A stretch of DNA of 20,061 nt. Origin: Paracoccaceae bacterium (lineage in GTDB: Bacteria; Pseudomonadota; Alphaproteobacteria; Rhodobacterales; Rhodobacteraceae). Of the stretch, positions 14,462 through 20,061 are shown piece after piece. How positions within the stretch are numbered: position 1 is the stretch's first letter; every line of letters starts with the position of its first letter. The notes beneath the pieces were generated by a model that was given only the letters and a program-made list of their open reading frames with translations, did no database searches and was not told the DNA's origin. The stretch lies in NCBI GenBank assembly GCA_029881635.1, contig JAOUMG010000002.1:1-20061 (forward strand), in the 5' to 3' direction. A program made the translations under genes and the position numbers.

Positions 14462-16183
14462 TTAGCCGTTTATTGGTTTTATCGGCAACAAAAACGAAAA
14501 GTCGCAGCCCTCGTCCGCCTGACCGACTTCGCTGGCATAGAGACGATCATAGCCGCGCCGCTTTTCGGGCGGCACCACTGTCGACACCCATGCATTTCGG
14601 CGGTTTTCCAGCTCCGCGTCGTCTATAAGAAGTTCGATGCGCTTTTCTTTCACCGAAAGCCGGATGCGATCCCCGTTTCTGACCAGCGAAAGCGGACCGC
14701 CAATTGCGCTTTCCGGGGCGACATGAAGGATAATTGTGCCAAAGGCGGTACCCGACATGCGCGCATCCGAGATGCGAACCATGTCTTTGACGCCCTTTGC
14801 GCTAAGCTTCTTGGGTATTGGCAGGTAGCCCGCCTCGGGCATACCAGATGCACTCTTTGGGCCCGCATTCTGCAACACCATGAAATCATCTTCGGTGATG
14901 TCGAGGTCCGGGTCGTCCACGCGGCTGGCCAGATCTTCGAGCGAGGAAAAGACCACCGCCCTGCCTTCCTTTTCGAACAACCGTTCGTCGGCGGCGGAGC
15001 GCTTCAGAATAGCACCGCGCGGAGCGATATTGCCAAAGAGCGCCACCAGACCGCCCTGCGGCTCCAGCGGAGCGCTGGCCTTGGAGACGATCCTATGGTC
15101 GACATAGCCGGGATCGACTTCCAACCGATCCCCCAGCGTTTCGCCAGTCACCGACAGCGTATCGAGGTGCAAGAGCGGTTTCAGTTCGCGAAGGACAGCG
15201 CCCATACCTCCGGCATAAAAGAAATCCTCCATATAGTCCGAACCGACAGGCTTGAGGTTCACCAGAACCGGCGTGGTGTCGGATAGCGTATTCAGCTTTT
15301 CCAACGAGATCTTGATCCCAAGACGGCCCGCAACGGCCGTCAGATGGATGATCGCATTCGTCGACCCCCCCAACGCGAGCAGAACACGCATGGCGTTTTC
15401 CACCGACTTTTCCGTAATCACCTGACTTGGGCGGATCGGGTTGCCGATCATGCGGGCCGCGGCTAGCCCCGATGCCTCGCCCGCGCGCAGCCTATCTGCA
15501 TGCACTGCCGGGATGGCGGCGGTGCCGGGTAGCGACATGCCCAGAGTTTCTGCGATGCAGGCCATGGTCGAAGCCGTTCCCATCACGGCACAGGTCCCGG
15601 CGGTTGTTGCCAAACGTCCTTCGACCTGATTGATCTCTTCATTTGAAACCTCTCCGGCGCGGTATTTTCCCCAGAACCGTCGGCAATCGGTACAGGCGCC
15701 AAGGCGTTCCTCGCCGTGGCGAGAGGTCATCATCGGACCGGCGACCAGTTGCACTGCTGGCACGTCGGCCGAGGCGGCCCCCATCAGTTGCGCCGGAACC
15801 GTCTTGTCACACCCCCCCATCAGCACCACTGCATCCATCGGCTGGGCGCGGATCATCTCTTCGGTGTCCATCGACATCAGGTTGCGGAACTTCAGACTGG
15901 TCGGGCTGAGGAACACTTCACCCAGCGAGATCGTAGGAAATTCGATTGGCAGACCGCCCCCCAGAAGCACGCCCCGCTTGACTGCTTCGAGAAGCTCGGG
16001 GAAATGACGGTGGCAGTTGTTGAACCCTGAAAAGCTGTTGGCAATACCGACGATCGGCTTTTTCAACACGTCCTGCGAATACCCCATGGACGATGCGAAG
16101 GATCTGCGCAGATAGATCGAGAAATCATGGTCACCATAATTGGTCAGCCCCCGGGCGAAACCGCGTGCCTTGTCATCCGACAT
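14462..16183 (-). CDS. IlvD/Edd-family dehydratase (sugar-acid dehydratase-like)
   Basis: The 573-residue protein is a Fe-S dehydratase of the dihydroxy-acid/pentonate group, converting a 2,3-dihydroxy acid to a 2-keto-3-deoxy acid and water. The three cluster-binding cysteines are present: Cys57 in FNNCHRH, Cys125 in GGCDKT and Cys198 in TAGTCAVMGTAST. The metal ligands next to the second cysteine (Asp126, and Lys127, carbamylated in relatives) are there, and so is DARMSGTAFG, which carries the catalytic serine. As I recall the numbering, the cysteine positions are offset by two from those in characterised L-arabinonate dehydratase, which points to the sugar-acid branch rather than biosynthetic IlvD. 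The extra pair CTDC (164, 167) is also visible. The start ATG 16183 lies 5 nt after the aldehyde dehydrogenase stop. It is the last intact gene of the operon. The substrate is not known. Confidence 0.87.
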   Translation of the reverse strand: MSDDKARGFARGLTNYGDHDFSIYLRRSFASSMGYSQDVLKKPIVGIANSFSGFNNCHRHFPELLEAVKRGVLLGGGLPIEFPTISLGEVFLSPTSLKFRNLMSMDTEEMIRAQPMDAVVLMGGCDKTVPAQLMGAASADVPAVQLVAGPMMTSRHGEERLGACTDCRRFWGKYRAGEVSNEEINQVEGRLATTAGTCAVMGTASTMACIAETLGMSLPGTAAIPAVHADRLRAGEASGLAAARMIGNPIRPSQVITEKSVENAMRVLLALGGSTNAIIHLTAVAGRLGIKISLEKLNTLSDTTPVLVNLKPVGSDYMEDFFYAGGMGAVLRELKPLLHLDTLSVTGETLGDRLEVDPGYVDHRIVSKASAPLEPQGGLVALFGNIAPRGAILKRSAADERLFEKEGRAVVFSSLEDLASRVDDPDLDITEDDFMVLQNAGPKSASGMPEAGYLPIPKKLSAKGVKDMVRISDARMSGTAFGTIILHVAPESAIGGPLSLVRNGDRIRLSVKEKRIELLIDDAELENRRNAWVSTVVPPEKRRGYDRLYASEVGQADEGCDFSFLLPIKPING

Positions 16184-16188
16184 GAGGA

Positions 16189-17631
16189 TTAACCTTCCAG
16201 CTTGATTTTGACGTATTTCGGGTCGAGGTAATCCATGATCCCCAGTGATCCGCCTTCACGGCCCATGCCGCTTTCCTTGACGCCGCCAAAGGGTGCCTCG
16301 GCTGTCGCCAGTAGCATTTCGTTGACACCTACCATGCCGACCTCAAGATCCTCGTAAGCTCGTGTTGCCACACTGAGATTGTTGGAAAAGACATAGCCAG
16401 CCAAGCCGAATGGCAGGCTGTTGGCACGTTCGATGACCTCATCGTAATCAGAAAACGTTGTGATCGGGGCGATTGGGCCAAATGGCTCTTCGTTCATGAC
16501 CAGGGCGTCATCCGGGACCCGACCCAACACTGTCGGCTCGATGAAATGCCCCTTGTTGAAGCCTGCCGGTGTCTTTCCACCGGCGAGCAATTCGGCACCG
16601 CGGTCCAGCGCGTCCTGGGTCATGCTTTGGATCGTTTTCAACCCACGTTTGTTTGCCATGGGTCCGACCTGCACACCTTCATCCAACCCGCGCCCGATTT
16701 TGAGGGATTTTGCGATCTCGGCAAAGCGGCCTGCAAAGGCATCATAACTGCTTTCATGAACATAAAACCGGGTCGGCGAAATACACACCTGTCCGCAATT
16801 ACGAAACTTGGTAGTAGCGCAGATCTCTGCTGCCTTTTGTGCATCGAAATCATCGAAAATCAGAACCGGGCCGTGACCGCCAAGCTCCATCGACACCTTC
16901 TTCACACCTTCGGCCGCAAGCGACAGGATCTGCTTTCCGATTGGGACGGAGCCCGTCACACTGACCTTGCGTACGATGGGCGAGCGGATCAATTGTTGGG
17001 CGATCTGGTTGGAATTGCCGGTCAGCATATTCACAACGCCTGGTGGAATGCCCGCATCCTGGCAGGCCTGAATGAGCGCCGCGCAACAAGCAGGTGTTTC
17101 CCCCGCCGGTTTCACGATGATCGAACATCCCGCGGCAAGAGCTGCCGCCAGTTTTCTGGCAGGCAACAAGGCCGGAAAATTCCAGGCCGAAAAGGCTGCG
17201 ACCACACCGACGGGTTGATAGATCACGGCCATGCGACTGTCTGCCGTACGTGCCTCGATCACTTGCCCGTAGATGCGCTTGGTTTCTTCCGAATACCATT
17301 CGAACTGATCAGCAGCGGCTCCTGTCTCACCCATCGCCTCGGCCATAGGCTTGCCTGTTTCCAGCGACATCAGGCGAGCAATATCGACCTGTCTTTCCCG
17401 GATCAGATCAGCCACCTTACGCATCTTGGCTGCTCGATCCCATGTGCCGGTCCTGCGCCAGACCGCAAAGCCTTCCTTTGCCGAACTCAAAGCAGCATCG
17501 ACATCTTCGGGCGAGGCTTCAGCAATCGTACCCAGCACTTCCTCGGTTGCCGGGTCGGTTACCGGTTTGGTCGCCCTGTCCGACGCCGCACGCCACCCGC
17601 CGTGGATGAATAGATTTAGATCCTGGTACAT
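16189..17631 (-). CDS. NAD(P)-dependent aldehyde dehydrogenase (succinate-semialdehyde dehydrogenase-like)
   Basis: This 480-residue soluble enzyme oxidises an aldehyde, probably a carboxylate semialdehyde, to the acid. All catalytic elements are visible: FSAWNFPALLPARK with Asn151, IVKPAGETP with Lys174, the cofactor loop VTGSVPIGK (225-233), MELGGHGP with general base Glu249, and nucleophile Cys283 in NCGQVCISPTRFYV. EEPFGPIAPI and PFGGVKESGMGREGG near the C-terminus complete the family pattern. Related enzymes act on succinate, 2-oxoglutarate or glycolaldehyde-type substrates; the exact one is open. ATG 17631 is preceded by AAGGAG five bases upstream, a perfect ribosome-binding site that overlaps the stop region of the ThDP gene (9-nt gap). 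Between an IolD-like hydrolase and a sugar-acid dehydratase, it would take the aldehyde released by one of them. Confidence 0.92.
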   Translation of the reverse strand: MYQDLNLFIHGGWRAASDRATKPVTDPATEEVLGTIAEASPEDVDAALSSAKEGFAVWRRTGTWDRAAKMRKVADLIRERQVDIARLMSLETGKPMAEAMGETGAAADQFEWYSEETKRIYGQVIEARTADSRMAVIYQPVGVVAAFSAWNFPALLPARKLAAALAAGCSIIVKPAGETPACCAALIQACQDAGIPPGVVNMLTGNSNQIAQQLIRSPIVRKVSVTGSVPIGKQILSLAAEGVKKVSMELGGHGPVLIFDDFDAQKAAEICATTKFRNCGQVCISPTRFYVHESSYDAFAGRFAEIAKSLKIGRGLDEGVQVGPMANKRGLKTIQSMTQDALDRGAELLAGGKTPAGFNKGHFIEPTVLGRVPDDALVMNEEPFGPIAPITTFSDYDEVIERANSLPFGLAGYVFSNNLSVATRAYEDLEVGMVGVNEMLLATAEAPFGGVKESGMGREGGSLGIMDYLDPKYVKIKLEG

Positions 17632-17640
17632 ACCTGCTCC

Positions 17641-19533
17641 TTAGATTGTCGCGGTCAGGTATTTGCCCTGAACGTCATCGACCCAATTGCCGACATTCCA
17701 TGACCCATAGGCCCCCATCCCGGCGATCGGATCGCGCCCCGAATAAACCGGGATATGAACAAGAGAGAGGCCGTCATATGCCTGTGCCACTTCCAGCGCG
17801 GCGCCCAATTCCTCGCGGCTATAACCACCATGAAGCGCCTTCACTCCGGATACCGCCCCGGCCATGGCAACATAGTCAACGGCCACACCGTCATTGGTTT
17901 TGAACTCGCAGCCATACTGGTCGTATTGCAGCCCGGTGATCGCGGCCATACGGCGGTTGTCGAAAAGCGCCACCATGCCGCGCACCCCATGTTCAACCGC
18001 ATCAATCAGAATTTGCGGATTCATCATGAATGAACCATCGCCCGTAAACGCGATCCCGTATTTGGCATCGGGCAGATAAGCACCGCTCAAAAGTGCTGAG
18101 CCAGCGAAACCCATGAACGACGCGCCGGTTTCGGTAAAGGTTTGACCCGGCGCATCATCTTCCACGATCTGAAATCCGTTTGCTTGGACATCGCCTGCGT
18201 CAAAGAACTTGATCGCGCCGATTTGATTGGCAAAGGACGCCACCGTATGGATCGCCGCCGGTTGGGTTAGAACCGGCCGTTGCCAGACGGAATCGTGCAA
18301 CGGGGGAGCAAAGAGCCTTTTTGTCTTGAACTCGATCCATTCGTCCTTTTTGGCGGCACATTCGCGAAGCCAGTTCTTACGCAAGGAAACCCCTGTGTCA
18401 TCACCAAGTTCTGCCAGCAGAGCACGGAGCACCGCGCCAATATCCCCTGGCAGGCACACGGTGTTGGCGTAATGCGTCAGATCGTCGAGATCGCCATTGA
18501 TATTCATCACCGCACGCGCATTGGGATAACCGATACCCGAGCAATCCGCCTGACAGACTGCACGACTGCCGATAAATATGACAGCATCCGCGTTGCTCAT
18601 GGCGTAATTGCCAGACAGAGAGCCTTTGGAACCACCTACGTGCATGTTCTGTACGTGCCCATCCATCAGCACGCCGGTCGAACCGGGCGACAGCACGACG
18701 GCTGCGCCGATACGGGTCGCGAAGGTTCGAATCGCCTCATAGTGGGCTCGGGTGCCGCCGCCTGCCTTGATCACGATCCGCTTGTGGCTGCGCAGAAAGG
18801 CGACGGCCTCAGCCAGATCTTCAGCGCTCGCCGGGGCCACCGCTGGAACCTTGTTACGTGCCGGCAACGTGCCGACATTGATCCGGGTCACCTGCGGTTG
18901 GGTGTTGATCGGCAGCATGATGAAAAACGGGCCGGCCTTGTAGGGATTGTGCACGCAAGACGTGCCCCGGCGAAGGCATTCGCGCAACGCGCCCGGCGTG
19001 TGCAATGTGTAGGATTGCCCCATCAGCGCGGTCATCTTGCCAAAGATGCCCTGCTCAGGCTTTGGCACCTGTTGCATGTTGTAACCTTCGCCCTGAGTCG
19101 TCTCATCGCCATAGATGTGATAGACACCGACACCGTTTGAGGCGGCAGCCAAGGACCCGGCCATGGCCTGCAAACCACCTGGGCCGATCGAGGTCACCAC
19201 GGCTGGCGTCTTGCCATAGACCCATGCGTAGGCAGTCGCAGCATGCGCCATCTCGACCTCATTGCGGCAATTGATAACTTCTACAGCGCCTTCCTCGTGA
19301 TAGATCCGCAGCACCTCACCCAGATCAGTCGATCCATGGCCGAAGATGGCGAAGTAACGCCGGACGCCCTGTTTCAGAAGGCCGATGACAAGAGCCTCAG
19401 ACAAAGTGAGTTCCACGACACCAACATTCTGATCATTGATCAAGGCCTCATCGACGGGCTTGGCCGCCAGCCTTGTCGCGCGTGCGCGGACATCCATTTC
19501 GGCCACGTCCGGCTTTTGGTTCTTGTCAAGCAT
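17641..19533 (-). CDS. Thiamine-diphosphate enzyme related to IolD (trihydroxycyclohexane-1,2-dione hydrolase)
   Basis: The 630-residue protein is longer than acetolactate synthases and matches the length of IolD-like enzymes. The Pyr-domain glutamate is in RNEVEMAHAATAYAW (Glu92), the IolD style ('RNEQAMAHAA'), rather than HEQ. The ThDP motif runs from GDGSF (498-500) to LFDNRR (525-528). IolD and cyclohexane-1,2-dione hydrolase cleave a cyclic 1,2-dione with water to give an aldehyde- or deoxy-acid. The following aldehyde dehydrogenase fits such a product. An alternative is a carboligase or decarboxylase. The start ATG 19533 has GAGG five bases upstream and overlaps the end of tctA by 8 bases; an internal ATG 12 codons later (Met13) is less likely. 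Identity as a ThDP enzyme is firm; the hydrolase role is inferred. Confidence 0.85.
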   Translation of the reverse strand: MLDKNQKPDVAEMDVRARATRLAAKPVDEALINDQNVGVVELTLSEALVIGLLKQGVRRYFAIFGHGSTDLGEVLRIYHEEGAVEVINCRNEVEMAHAATAYAWVYGKTPAVVTSIGPGGLQAMAGSLAAASNGVGVYHIYGDETTQGEGYNMQQVPKPEQGIFGKMTALMGQSYTLHTPGALRECLRRGTSCVHNPYKAGPFFIMLPINTQPQVTRINVGTLPARNKVPAVAPASAEDLAEAVAFLRSHKRIVIKAGGGTRAHYEAIRTFATRIGAAVVLSPGSTGVLMDGHVQNMHVGGSKGSLSGNYAMSNADAVIFIGSRAVCQADCSGIGYPNARAVMNINGDLDDLTHYANTVCLPGDIGAVLRALLAELGDDTGVSLRKNWLRECAAKKDEWIEFKTKRLFAPPLHDSVWQRPVLTQPAAIHTVASFANQIGAIKFFDAGDVQANGFQIVEDDAPGQTFTETGASFMGFAGSALLSGAYLPDAKYGIAFTGDGSFMMNPQILIDAVEHGVRGMVALFDNRRMAAITGLQYDQYGCEFKTNDGVAVDYVAMAGAVSGVKALHGGYSREELGAALEVAQAYDGLSLVHIPVYSGRDPIAGMGAYGSWNVGNWVDDVQGKYLTATI

Positions 19534-20061
19534 CTGGAGCCTCAGTTGTTTTTTGGAGTTTGGTTCTTTGCCTCAGCCCGCTCGTCGCCTGAAGGCCTAT
19601 GACCAACAGCGCCAGAGCGAAGAAGAGCAAGACGGTGGGGGAAGTCAGGAAGATGTCGGCGCTGCCACCTGACAGCATCATCGCTGTACGAAATTCGTTT
19701 TCCAGCGTTGGGCCGAGCACCATGCCAAGGATGATCGGAGTGATCGGAACACGGATCGCGACAAGGACGTAGGCCAATACACCGATCACCCCCATCGCGT
19801 AGATGTCGAAGGCGCTGTTGCGGATGGAATAAGCGCCGATCGCGCAAAGAACGAGCACGGTAACGGCCAGAAGTTCTCGTGGGATTTTAAGGACATGGAC
19901 GAAGAGCCGGATACCGACTAGTTGCAGCCCAAGAACCCAGATATAAGCGATCACGACGGCGATATACATGCCGTAAACCTCGCTTGCGTGGTTCATGAAC
20001 AACGCCGGCCCAGGGGTGATCCCGTGGATCATTAGCCCACCAAGAACGATCGCCGTTGCCG
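19526..20061 (-). CDS. tctA: C-terminal part of a TctA-type tripartite tricarboxylate transporter large permease subunit, cut by window end
   Basis: The visible 178 residues are the end of a multi-pass inner-membrane protein. The frame enters at the window edge as TAIVLGGLMIHGITPGPALF, a conserved loop of TctA proteins. At least three hydrophobic helices follow (MYIAVVIAYIWVLGLQLVG, ELLAVTVLVLCAIGAYSI, VLLFFALALLVIGLQ), with the characteristic PITPIILGMVLGPTLENEFR between them. TctA is the main channel subunit of TTT transporters, which take up citrate, tartrate, terephthalate or other carboxylates with a periplasmic binding protein (TctC) and a small membrane subunit (TctB). Those genes are presumably upstream, outside the window. 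The stop overlaps the ThDP gene start by 8 bases, so transport and catabolism are coupled in one operon. Confidence 0.9.
   Translation of the reverse strand, partial: ATAIVLGGLMIHGITPGPALFMNHASEVYGMYIAVVIAYIWVLGLQLVGIRLFVHVLKIPRELLAVTVLVLCAIGAYSIRNSAFDIYAMGVIGVLAYVLVAIRVPITPIILGMVLGPTLENEFRTAMMLSGGSADIFLTSPTVLLFFALALLVIGLQATSGLRQRTKLQKTTEAPDA

Noticed and set aside
16546..17613. 355-codon plus-strand frame opposite the aldehyde dehydrogenase
   Set aside because: Fully antisense to a gene with all catalytic motifs; its translation has no recognisable domain and is rich in Arg/His/Cys, as antisense frames of GC-rich genes often are.
18280..19140. 286-codon plus-strand frame opposite the IolD-like gene
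   Set aside because: Antisense shadow of a strongly supported gene; no motif or start signal.
1..20061. CRISPR arrays, tRNA or rRNA genes
   Set aside because: No regularly spaced direct repeats and no cloverleaf or rRNA-like segments were recognised on either strand.

Overview
The window looks like a chromosomal segment of an alphaproteobacterium, most probably a marine member of the Rhodobacteraceae (Roseobacter group). The reasons are a DmdA-like GcvT-family protein, a TctA-type tripartite tricarboxylate transporter subunit, a BLUF photoreceptor, an XdhC-family protein, and a DUF5681/terminase cassette of the kind I know from alphaproteobacteria. No tRNA, rRNA or CRISPR array was seen. The assignment rests on reading proteins by eye, not on a database search.

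Left part (1-4682, + strand) is a tight catabolic operon. It holds the 3' end of a fumarylacetoacetate-hydrolase-family gene, an FMN-dependent alpha-hydroxyacid oxidase/dehydrogenase, a thiamine-diphosphate (ThDP) enzyme, a transthyretin/5-hydroxyisourate-hydrolase-like protein and a DmdA-like folate-dependent demethylase. The last four genes are separated by 2 nt, a 4-nt overlap and 12 nt. Together they suggest demethylation of a methylated substrate followed by oxidation and C-C cleavage of a 2-hydroxy/2-oxo acid; the substrate is unknown. The oxidase gene lacks a normal start codon, and its best start is an ATC behind a good ribosome-binding site.

A decayed stretch (4683-5577) with a possible IS6-family transposase remnant precedes a minus-strand phage-type cassette (5578-8892) of lower GC. 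The cassette encodes a ParB-domain/DNA-methyltransferase fusion, a DUF5681 protein and a terminase large subunit, all overlapping and apparently intact. No portal, capsid, tail or integrase gene is in view. Next comes about 870 bp without a convincing gene, carrying a perfect hairpin.

The middle (9785-12121) is a divergent pair: a secreted protein with a DUF4242 domain, and a membrane-anchored winged-helix regulator with TolB-like and TPR domains. Their shared 99-bp promoter region has repeated CTAAAA boxes. After a gene-poor gap (12122-12689), the minus strand has a BLUF blue-light receptor gene followed by an XdhC-family gene.

Right part (14462-20061, minus strand) is a second catabolic operon. 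In transcription order it has tctA (cut by the window end), an IolD-like ThDP enzyme, an NAD(P)-dependent aldehyde dehydrogenase and an IlvD/Edd-family dehydratase, with overlaps or gaps below 10 nt. It looks like uptake of a carboxylate or polyol acid followed by dehydration, hydrolytic C-C cleavage and semialdehyde oxidation. Immediately downstream of the dehydratase is a frameshifted 5' fragment of pntA, marking a recombination scar.
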